A stretch of 35,226 nt of DNA from UBA2862 sp045637485 (GCA_045637485.1 JAZTZK010000340.1:1-35226), one strand, 5' to 3'. Counted from the first letter of the stretch, positions 7,448 through 15,461 are shown. Notes: generated by a model not told the origin, from the sequence alone. A program made the numbers and translations.

Positions 7448-8428
7448 ATGAAGAGAATCGTTAGTTTTGTCCTTGTGCTTGCGCTGTTGTTTGCATGCGC
7501 GGCCATTGCCGAGGGCACGAATCTTTCTATTACCACCGGCAGGCCCACCAGCGAACCCGCCCACACGATGGTATGTCAAATGGACAATGAGCCCCCGGCC
7601 CGTCCGCAGGTTGGCATCGGCTCCGCTGATATCGTCTACGAGACCGAGACCTACAACGGCGGCTATACCCGCTATACCGCGGTCTTCAACGATATCATTC
7701 CCGATCAGATTGAGGCAATTCGCTCCGCCCGTATCGTGCACGCCGACATATACAGCGAGTACAACGGCGCCTTTATCCACTTCGGTGGCCAGAAGTATGA
7801 GGGCAGCAGCGTATATGACTACTTCGGAACCCTCAACATCGGTAAGCGCTGGGACGGCATCGGCTATGACAACGGCAGCCAGAAGAGCGACTTCTATCGC
7901 GATCGCAGCCGCCGCGCTCCCAACAACGTGATTTGCCGCCTGCACAATCTGCTTGAGAAGACCGATTGGACCGGCATCACCTGCAAATCTCCCCTGAAGT
8001 TCAGCGCCCAGGCCGTCATTCCCGCAGCGGGCGATCAGGTGAACAGCTTCAGCATCCCCTATCGCAACGGTTACACCCCGTCCTATGAATGGGATCCCAC
8101 CATCGCGAAGTATCGCCGCCTTTACAATGGCAAGCCCTATGTGGACGGCGCTACCAACGAGCAGGTGACCTGTGACAACATTATCGTGCAGAGCATGGAG
8201 TACGCCTGGTACAATGGCGAATCCGATCGCCCGAAGGTGACCACCGTCGGCACCAACAAGTGCCATTACTTCATCCGCAGCAAGCACTTCACCGGGTACT
8301 GGGTGCGCGACAGCATCAGCACCAACACCACCTACTATGATGACAACGGCAACGAAGTCCTCTTCAATCCCGGCGTCACCTTCATCCAGCTGCTCAAGAC
8401 CGAAAAGAGCGTTGAGATCAACGGCTGA
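7448..8428 (+). CDS. DUF3048 domain exported protein (YerB-like)
   Basis: A 326-residue secreted protein. Residues 1-22 form a signal peptide (MKRIVSFVLVLALLFACAAIA) whose Cys could be a lipid site, though the surrounding LFAC is only a loose lipobox. The body shows the DUF3048 pattern: 'PARPQVGIGSADIVYETETYNGGYTRYTAVF', 'IEAIRSARIVHADIYSEYNGAFIHFGG' and the C-terminal half with 'YRNGYTPSYEWDPTIAKYRRLYNGKP' and 'TFIQLLKTEKSVEI'. The function is unknown; Bacillus YerB is a membrane-anchored homologue. The start is the ATG after AAAGGAG (spacing 11-12, somewhat long); an upstream in-frame ATG at 7406 has no site. It is monocistronic between its own promoter and a strong terminator. Confidence 0.88.
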   Translation: MKRIVSFVLVLALLFACAAIAEGTNLSITTGRPTSEPAHTMVCQMDNEPPARPQVGIGSADIVYETETYNGGYTRYTAVFNDIIPDQIEAIRSARIVHADIYSEYNGAFIHFGGQKYEGSSVYDYFGTLNIGKRWDGIGYDNGSQKSDFYRDRSRRAPNNVICRLHNLLEKTDWTGITCKSPLKFSAQAVIPAAGDQVNSFSIPYRNGYTPSYEWDPTIAKYRRLYNGKPYVDGATNEQVTCDNIIVQSMEYAWYNGESDRPKVTTVGTNKCHYFIRSKHFTGYWVRDSISTNTTYYDDNGNEVLFNPGVTFIQLLKTEKSVEING

Positions 8429-8443
8429 ACCTGAATGATCCGA

Positions 8444-8466
8444 CCCCGCCGAACGGCGGGGTTTTT
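8444..8466 (+). terminator. Rho-independent terminator of the DUF3048 gene
   Basis: CCCCGCC and GGCGGGG close a GAAC tetraloop (8444-8461), followed directly by TTTTT. This is a textbook intrinsic terminator 15 bp after the stop. Confidence 0.92.
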
Positions 8467-8467
8467 C

Positions 8468-8524
8468 ATGCAATACAGCATAAACCCCACGCCGATATGG
8501 CATGGGGTTTATGCTGTATTGCAT
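8468..8524. repeat. Near-perfect 26-bp palindrome
   Basis: Two 26-nt arms (8468-8493 and 8499-8524), identical as inverted copies except at one position, enclose a 5-nt loop. It begins only 2 bp after the DUF3048 terminator and ends 7 bp before the stop of the minus-strand dehydrogenase gene. It could terminate that gene, although no T-run follows on either strand. It is longer than needed for a terminator. Confidence 0.8.
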
Positions 8525-8531
8525 ATTTACC

Positions 8532-9788
8532 TTAGATCGCATCCGCGTGGGCCAGCAGGTATTCCTCGGCCTCGCCGCACCAGAGGTTGTTGTTCCTTCC
8601 GCAGATCTCAGCCAGCTTCGCGAACAGGGGGTTCGTCTCCCCCGCCTTGGCGAAATCATCGATGGCTGTCAGGGGCAGGTTGATGTTGGTGTAGATCAGC
8701 TTCTTCCCGCCCGGGATCTTCGGCAGGTTCAACGTAGTCTCAGCTACGGCGTTCAATCCGCCCACATGGGTGATCATACCGGAGGGATTCATTTTGCCAT
8801 CGGCGATCATCTCCAGCGCTTCCTTCATGTCGTCGGTATTGCCGCCGGAGGTGCCCACCAGGTGATGCGCGGCATAGTGAACGTTGTAGAAATTGAAGTT
8901 GGCGCTGAGGGCGGGATTGGTGGGACCGGCGAAGAAGTTCAGGCAGCCGTCGTAGGCCAGTATCGCATCGCCCTGCTCGATGACGGCGGGCACCGGCGCG
9001 AATACCATCACGTCATCATAGCCCTTGCCGCCGGAGATCTCCATGAGCGTCTCCACAGCGTTTTCGCGGGTGTTGGCATAGACCAGCTTCACACCGTGCT
9101 TTGCCGCTTCCTCCACGGTATAGATGGAGGCGGCACGGTCCAGCCGCGGCTGGTCGATGTCGGTCACCACCAGCAGGCCAGGCTTGCGGTCGCAGTGTAT
9201 GGCGTAGTCGATGGCGCCCAGCCCCATCGGACCGGCGCCGGCCAGGATCGCCAGGTTACCGCCCTCCCTGATGCCCATCTCATGGGTGTAGACGCCCTGT
9301 TTGGTGTGATACTGGGCATGGAAGGTGCCGATGATGCAGCTCAGAGGCTCGGACAGGGAGCCGTAAAAGAATTCATTGGCGCGATATTTTAGCAGGCAGT
9401 CCTGCTCCATGACCTCGGGAATCAGCACGGCATACTGGGAATCGCCGCCGCAGAACTCAAAGGCGTAGCCGGGGGTCTGCATCGTGTTCTTATAGGAAAT
9501 CGCCGGCTGGATGGTGAATTTATCCCCTTCTGCATATCTGCCCTGCCACTTTGAGCCGACCTTTTCAATGATTCCGCAAAATTCATGGCCGACAATCGCG
9601 GGATGCTCGGCGATGTCGTCGGGCACGCGCTTGTGGTTGGAGCCCTGAATGGCCGCCTTGTAGCTGGACATGCAAATGGAGTCGGAAACCACCTTTACCA
9701 GTATCTCGTCCTCTTTGATCGCCGGTAATTCAAAGGTATCCAGCCGCAGATCGTTTTGCCCGTGCAAACGCACCGCTTTGTTCAACAT
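8532..9788 (-). CDS. Zinc-dependent dehydrogenase, L-sorbose-1-phosphate reductase-like
   Basis: A 418-residue medium-chain dehydrogenase of the alcohol dehydrogenase superfamily. The GroES-like part shows 'SICMSSYKA' with the zinc-binding Cys and 'HPAIVGHEFCGIIEKVG' with the His-Glu pair; the usual four-Cys structural zinc cluster is absent. The Rossmann part has 'LAILAGAGPMGLGAIDYAI' and 'VVTDIDQPRLDRA' with an acidic residue after beta-2. Overall length and insertions resemble SorE-type sorbose-1-phosphate reductases, which reduce a ketose phosphate to a polyol phosphate; the substrate is not certain. GAGGAGG sits 7 nt before the ATG. It follows the TPM gene by about 59 bp in the same direction and might share its transcript. 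Confidence 0.82.
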   Translation of the reverse strand: MLNKAVRLHGQNDLRLDTFELPAIKEDEILVKVVSDSICMSSYKAAIQGSNHKRVPDDIAEHPAIVGHEFCGIIEKVGSKWQGRYAEGDKFTIQPAISYKNTMQTPGYAFEFCGGDSQYAVLIPEVMEQDCLLKYRANEFFYGSLSEPLSCIIGTFHAQYHTKQGVYTHEMGIREGGNLAILAGAGPMGLGAIDYAIHCDRKPGLLVVTDIDQPRLDRAASIYTVEEAAKHGVKLVYANTRENAVETLMEISGGKGYDDVMVFAPVPAVIEQGDAILAYDGCLNFFAGPTNPALSANFNFYNVHYAAHHLVGTSGGNTDDMKEALEMIADGKMNPSGMITHVGGLNAVAETTLNLPKIPGGKKLIYTNINLPLTAIDDFAKAGETNPLFAKLAEICGRNNNLWCGEAEEYLLAHADAI

Positions 9789-9847
9789 GCTTTTTCCTCC
9801 TCGTTTTGCGCGTTTATGGGTTTTCCAAAATGCATTATCTTCAGTGA

Positions 9848-10882
9848 TCAGTGCCGTCCGCGTCCTGCGCCGCCGCCGCTGCTTCGACCGCCGCCGCCAT
9901 GGCCGCCACTGAAACCGGAGGAACGGGAGCCGCCGCCGAAACCGGAGGAGCGGGAGCCGCCGCCGAAGGACGACCGCGACGCGCCGCCACCGCCGAAGGA
10001 CGATCCGCCGCCGAAAAAACCACCCGAAGAAGGCCGTGAGCGGGGAGGTCCGGGCCTGACCGCGGGTCCCGTGTGCCAGACCGTGCGGGTGGGGCGATAG
10101 CCAATGCCCCCGGGCGGCGGGGGCGGAGGCGGCATGACGCCCACGCGACGGCGGGCGCGCCTGCCCTTGCTCACCAATATGACCAGCACGATGAGCAGTA
10201 TCACCGCCAGCACAATGCCGAAGCCTATGCCGGAGTCGTCGTCCTCATGATAGCCGCGGTAATCCCCGTTGGTCGCGCCCTTGCGCCGGGTACCGCTGTA
10301 GCCGCCGAAGCCGCTGTCCGCCTCGCTCTTGGCGATATAGTCCCTGTATGCCGCAATGCCCTGGTCTGTGGTCACATCGGCGGTGTAGGTGGTGGCGATG
10401 CGCTCAAACACCGCCTCATAGAACTTTCTGACGCCCTCCTCGTAGTTCTTGGCCGCAAAATCCCGTTCCAGATAATCGTCGTAGTACTCCTTGATCGTGG
10501 AAGCGGAAAAACGCCGGTCAAGGCCTGAGCCCGTCCGGGCGTAGTAATCGTCGTCATCGACGGCCAGCAGCAGCAAAAAGCCGTTGTCCTTGGCCGCATC
10601 GCCGATGCCCCAGCTGTTGAACAGCTCGTAGGCGTAGTCGTCGATGGCGTCGCGACCGGTGCTGTTCACCGTGACCACCACGATCTGAGCGCCGCAGGCG
10701 TCGTAGAGCAGCTTGTTGGCGAAGAAAATCTCGCCCTCCAGCTCCTCGGACAGCACATTGGCGTTATCGAGGTAATAGAAGTCCGGACCGGGCGACACGA
10801 CCTTGGCCAGAGCCGGCACGGCCATGAGCGCAAGCAGGACCAGCGCCAGGGCGCATATCCTGATAAGCCTGTTCTTTCTCAT
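9848..10882 (-). CDS. TPM-domain membrane protein with Gly/Ser/Arg-rich tail (YgcG-like)
   Basis: A 344-residue protein: signal segment 1-27, TPM domain about 33-165 ('YYLDNANVLSEELEGEI', 'ACGAQIVVVTVNSTGRDAIDDYAYELFNSWGIG', 'DNGFLLLLAVDDDDYYARTGSGLD'), then a single membrane helix near residue 225-245 ('GFGIVLAVILLIVLVILV'), basic residues, a Pro run, and an 85-residue tail made of FGGGS / SRSSGFGGG units. TPM domains include thylakoid and membrane phosphatase-like proteins and commonly pair with LemA. An ATG (10882) 5 nt after GGAGGT is chosen; the SD overlaps the stop region of the upstream LemA-like gene, so the two are translationally close. Confidence 0.88.
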   Translation of the reverse strand: MRKNRLIRICALALVLLALMAVPALAKVVSPGPDFYYLDNANVLSEELEGEIFFANKLLYDACGAQIVVVTVNSTGRDAIDDYAYELFNSWGIGDAAKDNGFLLLLAVDDDDYYARTGSGLDRRFSASTIKEYYDDYLERDFAAKNYEEGVRKFYEAVFERIATTYTADVTTDQGIAAYRDYIAKSEADSGFGGYSGTRRKGATNGDYRGYHEDDDSGIGFGIVLAVILLIVLVILVSKGRRARRRVGVMPPPPPPPGGIGYRPTRTVWHTGPAVRPGPPRSRPSSGGFFGGGSSFGGGGASRSSFGGGSRSSGFGGGSRSSGFSGGHGGGGRSSGGGAGRGRH

Positions 10883-10884
10883 GT

Positions 10885-11439
10885 TCAACCTCCGAAGGTG
10901 GCCAGCGCGCCCTGGCCGGTAATGGCGGCCACCAGGCTGCCTGGAATGCCGCTGATCAGGCTGTTGTAGGACGCCGCGAGCTTGGGATATTCGTCATACT
11001 TGATCATGTTGACGTTCTCCCAGAAGTTGTCGTAGGCGACCTTGAAGTTTTTGAAGTCGTCGCCCTTGACGGCCTTGTACATGGCGTCGTAGAGCTGGTC
11101 CACCGCAGTTTTAAGCGCTTCATATGCGCCGAAGCGGGTATTGGTATCCGGCTCAGTCGCCACCTTCTGGGCCAGCTGGGCCACATTGTCGATCAACGGG
11201 GACGCATCCATGTGCAGTCCTGCCTCCGAAGCCATCAGCGCGGCATTCTCCCCGGCGGAATCCAGATAGGCGTCCACGCTGTGGCGGGTGGGCAGGCTGG
11301 TGTCGGCCCCGCGGTCATACACCGCCAGGACCTTGCCCCGCTCACGGGCGAGGCCCAACCCGCCAAGGCCGAATATGCTGACCACCACGCAAACAGCCAG
11401 CAATCCAAAGGCCAACTTTCTGTTCTCCGAAAACCGCAT
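10885..11439 (-). CDS. LemA-like membrane protein
   Basis: A 184-residue protein with one N-terminal membrane helix (about residues 8-28) and a helical exported part. The C-terminal 'YNSLISGIPGSLVAAITG' matches the conserved end of LemA proteins, and the location directly before a TPM gene, 2 bp apart, is the common LemA-TPM arrangement. The central region is diverged, with little else recognisable, so this is a LemA relative rather than a typical member. The chosen ATG follows GGAAGGAAG; longer frames upstream have no site. The role of LemA proteins is not settled; they are envelope proteins. Confidence 0.72.
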   Translation of the reverse strand: MRFSENRKLAFGLLAVCVVVSIFGLGGLGLARERGKVLAVYDRGADTSLPTRHSVDAYLDSAGENAALMASEAGLHMDASPLIDNVAQLAQKVATEPDTNTRFGAYEALKTAVDQLYDAMYKAVKGDDFKNFKVAYDNFWENVNMIKYDEYPKLAASYNSLISGIPGSLVAAITGQGALATFGG

Positions 11440-11497
11440 ATAGAACACTTCCTTCCGAGGCATCCCGACTGTGCCACATAGCATCATTAAGTGGTAA

Positions 11498-11531
11498 ACC
11501 GGCATGCAGACGCGCGTGCCTGCACGCCGGT
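11498..11531 (-). terminator. Hairpin between the TelA-like and LemA-like genes
   Basis: Two 12-nt arms (11498-11509 and 11520-11531) with one G-U wobble on the minus strand and a 10-nt loop. It lies 22 bp after the telA-like stop. Only a weak T-run follows, so it may partly terminate or stabilise the upstream transcript rather than separate two operons. Confidence 0.45.
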
Positions 11532-11553
11532 CGACCGCTTTGACTGTGAAATA

Positions 11554-12732
11554 TTACCGCATCTCCATGATCTTGGCGCGGAGCTCGCTTTCGATGGTTG
11601 CCAGCTCCTGCTCGGCAGCGCGGCGCTTCTCCTTGCCCTGCTGCTGGATCTCCAGCACCTCGTCCATGGTGTCGATGAGCAACTTGTTGGTGTGCTTCAG
11701 GGTCTCGATGTCAACCATGCCGCGCTCGGCCTCCTTGGCGGTCTCCACCGTGGCCATGTGCAGCTTTTCCGCGTTCTTGGTCAGCAGATCGTTGGTCAGA
11801 TCCGTCACCGCACGCTGGGCCTTCATGGCGTTTTCGGTGTGCGCCAGGCCCAGCGCCAGCACCATCTGGCTCTTCCACAGCGGTATGGTGTTGACCAGGG
11901 AGGTTTGGATCTTCTCGGCCATGATCTGATTGCTGGACTGGATCAGACGAATCTGGGGCGCCATCTGGATGGAAATGTTGCGGGTCAGCTCCAGGTCGTA
12001 CAGCTTCTTCTCAAAGCGGTCGGCCTTGTCCGCCAGGTCCTTGGCGAACTGGGCGTCCTCGGGCAGGCCGGAGGCCGCGGCCTTCTGACGGGCCTGCTCC
12101 ACCTCGTTGGCGCGGAAGGACTCCAGGCGCTTCTTGCCGGCCACGATGTACATGGACAGCTCCTTGAAGTAGATCAGGTTCTGGTCGTACAGCTTGTCCA
12201 GCATGGCGATGTCCTTGAGCAGCTGGATCTGGTGCTGCTCCAGGCCCTCTACGATCTTGTTGACATTGACCTCGGTGTGGTCATACTTGGCCTTCATCAG
12301 CTCCAGCTTGTTGACCTGCTTCTTGAACAGGCCGAACAGGCCGCCCTTTTCCTCTTCGCCGGTATCGAAGCTCTTCAGCTCCGTCACCAGGTTGGCGATC
12401 ATGTTGCCGACCTCATCCAGGTCCTTGGTCTGTACGTTCTTCAGGGCCGCGTCGGAGAACTGGGAGATGTTCTGCTGGGCCGCCGCGCCATAGGAGAACA
12501 CCAGATTGCTGTCGCGAACGTCGATCTTCTTGGAGAAGTCGTCGATCATCTGCTGTTCCTCTTCGGTGAAATTCTGCATGTCCAGCGTGGCCTGCTGAAC
12601 CTCCTGCTTGACCTCGACCTCGGCCTTTTCCAACGCCTCTGTGGCCTGCGCGGCCGCCTGAACGGCGCTGTCCAGCTCCTTCTTGTTCTCGTCCTCGAAG
12701 GGCTCAAGGGTCAGCTTGATTTCGTCTGCCAT
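11554..12732 (-). CDS. TelA/KlaA family protein (toxic anion resistance)
   Basis: A 392-residue, mostly helical cytoplasmic protein of the TelA family (YaaN in Bacillus), named for tellurite resistance but usually chromosomal and of unclear role. Supporting segments: 'NMIANLVTELKSF', 'LELMKAKYDHTEVNVNKIVEGLEQHQIQLLKDIAMLDKLY', 'IQMAPQIRLIQSSNQIMAEKIQTSLVNTIPLWKSQMVLAL' and the C-terminal coiled coil. The N-terminus carries a short 'IKLTLEPF' motif also seen in reduced form at the end of the upstream XpaC-like protein. An AGGAGG-type site precedes the ATG. It follows the XpaC-like gene by 59 bp, the same order as xpaC-yaaN in Bacillus subtilis. Confidence 0.92.
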   Translation of the reverse strand: MADEIKLTLEPFEDENKKELDSAVQAAAQATEALEKAEVEVKQEVQQATLDMQNFTEEEQQMIDDFSKKIDVRDSNLVFSYGAAAQQNISQFSDAALKNVQTKDLDEVGNMIANLVTELKSFDTGEEEKGGLFGLFKKQVNKLELMKAKYDHTEVNVNKIVEGLEQHQIQLLKDIAMLDKLYDQNLIYFKELSMYIVAGKKRLESFRANEVEQARQKAAASGLPEDAQFAKDLADKADRFEKKLYDLELTRNISIQMAPQIRLIQSSNQIMAEKIQTSLVNTIPLWKSQMVLALGLAHTENAMKAQRAVTDLTNDLLTKNAEKLHMATVETAKEAERGMVDIETLKHTNKLLIDTMDEVLEIQQQGKEKRRAAEQELATIESELRAKIMEMR

Positions 12733-12791
12733 GGTGATAACCTCCTAAAAATATATGGTAGTATTTGCAGATAGAGTAACAGTGTGTATGA

Positions 12792-13553
12792 TCATTGGCC
12801 GCCGAGGGTGAGCTTGATGCCCTCCTTCGTGCTCTTCTCCTCCTCGACGGGGGCCGTCTCCACGGGCGCGGTCTGCGCTACCGGCTCCGTCCGGGCGGTA
12901 CCGTCAACCGCTTCGCGTATGGAATTCATGTCGGTTTTGATCAGGTTATCGCTGGTGAGCATGGTCTGCATCACCTTGATCTCCGCGTCGATGTCCATCT
13001 CATTGTCCCTGTACATATTATCGGCGCACTTTTCAAAGGCGCTTGCCGCCAGGTCAAGGCTGGATTCGATGGTCTTCATCGCGGAGGAGATGTTCTCGCC
13101 CTTGCTCGGGGCGTTCATCAGCACCTGGTATTGCTCCATCAGCTTTTCAGCGGTGGGCAGATAATAGTTCATGAAGCGCCGCACCAGCGCAATCTTCTTC
13201 GGGTCGCGGCTCAGTTCGCTGAAGATCTGTTGGCCGGAAGCGTACATGCGATCCAGGTTATGGGTAATCTCCGGGTCAGGGATGGCTTCGTTGGCCTTGT
13301 GCAGATTCTCCAGGCGCTGGCGGGCCAACTCGATCTCCTGGTCCACAGCGGCGTCGCCGGTGGTGATCCTCTGTTCCACCTCACGGCCGGGAAACAGCAC
13401 CGAGCCTGCGAAATAGCCGCCTACCGACAATACGGCAGTCAGCAGCAGCCCCGGCAGCTTCATCAGCAGCTTCGGGAAAATCAGTCCCACTACCAGCCAT
13501 ATCGCCGCCGCGATGTAGATTGGAATCGCCGATTTGATGTGTACCTTCTTCAT
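12792..13553 (-). CDS. XpaC-like membrane protein
   Basis: A 253-residue protein with two neighbouring hydrophobic segments near the N-terminus (about residues 7-40), then a long helical cytoplasmic region and a disordered Thr/Glu/Pro/Ala-rich C-terminus ending 'GIKLTLGGQ'. It matches the family annotated as 5-bromo-4-chloroindolyl phosphate hydrolysis protein (XpaC); the hydrolase name comes from a phenotype, not from a proven activity. The ATG 6 nt after ACAGGAGGC is chosen, which gives the usual 'MKKV' start and removes the overlap with the exonuclease gene. It probably acts with the TelA-like protein encoded next. Confidence 0.85.
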   Translation of the reverse strand: MKKVHIKSAIPIYIAAAIWLVVGLIFPKLLMKLPGLLLTAVLSVGGYFAGSVLFPGREVEQRITTGDAAVDQEIELARQRLENLHKANEAIPDPEITHNLDRMYASGQQIFSELSRDPKKIALVRRFMNYYLPTAEKLMEQYQVLMNAPSKGENISSAMKTIESSLDLAASAFEKCADNMYRDNEMDIDAEIKVMQTMLTSDNLIKTDMNSIREAVDGTARTEPVAQTAPVETAPVEEEKSTKEGIKLTLGGQ

Positions 13554-13578
13554 TGGAAGCGCCTCCTGTCCGGACATT

Positions 13579-14355
13579 CTATATTGTGTCACCTGTCTCG
13601 CTGGCGCGGATATCCAGCTCCACCGGGCAGTGGTCGCTGCCCATGATGTCCGCGTGGATCTTCGCGTCGACCATGCGATCCCTCAGCTTTTCTGAAACGA
13701 TAAAATAGTCGATGCGCCACCCGGCGTCTCTCGTCCGGGCTCCGCCGATGTAGCTCCACCAGCTGTAGGCGCCGGTGACATCCGGGTAGAAATAGCGGAA
13801 GCTGTCGATGAAGCCGGCGGCGAGCAGCTCAGAGAGCTTACCCCGCTCCTCATCGGTGAAGCCGGCGTTGCGGCGGTTGGTCTTCGGATTCTTCAGGTCG
13901 ATTTCCTGATGGGCGACGTTCAGATCGCCGGTGAGTATCACCGGCTTGATGGCGTCCAGCGCCACCAGATAGGCCCGGAAGTCGTCCTCCCACTGCATCC
14001 GGTAATCCAGCCGCCGCAGCTCATTCTGGCTGTTGGGGGTATAACAGCAGACCAGATGGAAATCCCTGAATTCACAGGTGATCACCCGGCCCTCGTGGTC
14101 GTGCAGGTCGATGCCGATGCCCGTCCTCACCGACAGCATGGGCACCCGGGAGAACACCGCCGTGCCGGAATAGCCCTTGCGATCGGCGCAGTACATCACC
14201 TGCCGGTAGCCGGGCAGGTCCACGTCGCACTGACCCTTCTGCATCTTGATTTCCTGAAGGCAGATCACATCTGCGTCCAGGCCTTTCACACTCTCATAAA
14301 AGCCCTTCTGCAGCACGGCCCGAAGGCCGTTGACGTTCCAGGAGATCATTTTCAC
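13579..14355 (-). CDS. xth: Exodeoxyribonuclease III
   Basis: A 258-residue AP endonuclease / 3'-5' exonuclease for base-excision repair. All family motifs are present: 'ISWNVNGLRA', 'LQEIK' with the metal-binding Glu (residue 35), 'GYSGTAVFS', 'GDLNVAHQEIDL', 'WRIDYFIVS' and 'GSDHCPVEL' with the catalytic Asp-His. The likely start is GTG at 14355, 8 nt after AAGGTG; an ATG two codons later would make almost no difference. It lies 25 bp ahead of the XpaC-like gene in the same direction and may lead that operon, although no functional link is known. Confidence 0.95.
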   Translation of the reverse strand: MKMISWNVNGLRAVLQKGFYESVKGLDADVICLQEIKMQKGQCDVDLPGYRQVMYCADRKGYSGTAVFSRVPMLSVRTGIGIDLHDHEGRVITCEFRDFHLVCCYTPNSQNELRRLDYRMQWEDDFRAYLVALDAIKPVILTGDLNVAHQEIDLKNPKTNRRNAGFTDEERGKLSELLAAGFIDSFRYFYPDVTGAYSWWSYIGGARTRDAGWRIDYFIVSEKLRDRMVDAKIHADIMGSDHCPVELDIRASETGDTI

Positions 14356-14431
14356 GAATATAACACCTTCCCAAATGCCTTTGTGCTATAATATCGGTGG
14401 AGAAAGCACGCAGAGTCCCATGAATACACCC

Positions 14432-14459
14432 ATTATATCACACTTTCTTCAATTTGCAA
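14432..14459 (-). promoter_or_regulatory. Promoter of xth and downstream genes
   Basis: On the minus strand, TTGCAA (14459-14454), a 16-bp spacer and TATAAT (14437-14432) with an upstream TG (extended -10). The -35 hexamer is self-complementary, so it could also serve a weak rightward promoter for the phosphatase gene (GATAAA at 14478-14483). Confidence 0.7.
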
Positions 14460-14494
14460 ACCTATTTTATTCAAAATGATAAATTTGGAGATGA

Positions 14495-15265
14495 ATGTCC
14501 ATGACATTGACTGAAAAAGCGGCGCTGGCCGAGCGGGCGGCCCGCGCCTCCGGCGAAATGCTGGAGCATCACGGCGCCTTCAAGGTCCGCCGCAAGAGCG
14601 AAAATGACTTCGTTACTGAAATGGATTTCAGGAGCGAGGCGCTGATCCGCCAGATGCTGCTCACCGCCTGCCCCGAGGATCAGTTCTTCGGCGAGGAGAC
14701 CGGCGGCGCGACCCAGGCCCCCGGGCGCTGGATCGTGGACCCCATCGACGGCACCGCCAACTTCATGCGCGGGCAGCGGCTGTATACGATTTCCATCGCC
14801 TATGAGCACGACGGCGTGCTTCAGATCGGCTGCGTATATTGCCCCGGCACCGACGAGCTGTTCCTGGCGGTGCGGGGCCGTGGGGCGACCCTGAACGGCC
14901 AACCTATACACGTATCCAACACGCCCCTGGGGGATGCCATCGTCCACATGGGCTTCGGCGTCCGCAACCCGGCGCATCGCGAGCGCACGCTGGCCGCATT
15001 TCCGGCGCTGCTGCGCAAGGTCAGCGGCGTGCGGCGCACCGGCTCCGCCGCTTACGACCTGTGTTGCGTGGCCTCTGGGCGTGCCGACGCCTACCTGGAG
15101 CTAGGCATCAACCTGTACGATTACGGCGCGGGCTATGTGATCCTCACCGAGGCCGGCGGCAAATTCTCCGGCTGGCTGGACGGCGAGGACGGCCTGGCGA
15201 GCGGCAACCCGCTGGCCTCGAACGGTGTGATCCACGAGGATATCCGGGCAATCATCCGGGAATGA
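14495..15265 (+). CDS. Inositol monophosphatase family protein
   Basis: A 256-residue Mg-dependent phosphatase of the IMPase/SuhB family. The metal-site motifs are clear: 'GEETGG' with Glu, 'WIVDPIDGTANFM' (the DPIDGT signature) and the C-terminal 'LYDYGAGYVILTEAGG', where the usual W-D is Y-D. The substrate may be inositol-1-phosphate, a sugar phosphate or another small phosphate ester; these cannot be told apart by sequence. The ATG at 14495 is 4 nt after GGAG and the ATG at 14501 is 10 nt after it, so the start is uncertain by two codons. The stop codon lies inside the first arm of a following hairpin. Confidence 0.9.
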   Translation: MSMTLTEKAALAERAARASGEMLEHHGAFKVRRKSENDFVTEMDFRSEALIRQMLLTACPEDQFFGEETGGATQAPGRWIVDPIDGTANFMRGQRLYTISIAYEHDGVLQIGCVYCPGTDELFLAVRGRGATLNGQPIHVSNTPLGDAIVHMGFGVRNPAHRERTLAAFPALLRKVSGVRRTGSAAYDLCCVASGRADAYLELGINLYDYGAGYVILTEAGGKFSGWLDGEDGLASGNPLASNGVIHEDIRAIIRE

Positions 15266-15301
15266 CATTCAGGGGCGGTACGCATACCCCCCTGAATGTC
15301 A
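15263..15301. terminator. Hairpin after the phosphatase gene
   Basis: A perfect 13-bp inverted repeat (15263-15275 and 15289-15301) with a 13-nt loop that includes the stop codon. There is no T-run, so it may protect the 3' end or terminate inefficiently. Confidence 0.6.
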
Positions 15302-15347
15302 ATCAACCGGGAACTATCGATAAATTACTTGTGCGTGCCGCATATCC

Positions 15348-15424
15348 GAATTCGCCATTGCTGTGATGTCGTCGGTCAACGTGCCCCGGCACGCGGCCCT
15401 CCTCCGCATTACGCCAACGAATGC
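15348..15424. repeat. 77-bp palindromic intergenic repeat, copy A
   Basis: Aligns without gaps over 77 bp with 24571-24647, about 70% identical overall and better than 80% over the first 47 bp. Both have the central hairpin CGTGCC-CC-GGCACG (here 15380-15393) and outer inverted arms (GAATTCG at 15348-15354 with CGAATGC at 15418-15424, 6 of 7 paired). It lies between the convergent phosphatase and SpoIID-like genes. No other feature is seen in 15302-15461. Confidence 0.7.
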
Positions 15425-15461
15425 GTCCCGCGCGCTGCACAACCTATTTGTCCGCAGTTCC

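Noticed and set aside
8502..9392. Open frame of 296 codons on the plus strand opposite the dehydrogenase
   Set aside because: It is antisense to the dehydrogenase and begins inside the 26-bp palindrome with no ribosome binding site.
11491..12774. Open frame of 427 codons on the plus strand opposite the TelA-like gene
   Set aside because: It is exactly antisense to a strongly supported gene, is rich in Leu/Gly/His/Val as expected from reverse reading of GC-rich codons, and has no ribosome binding site.
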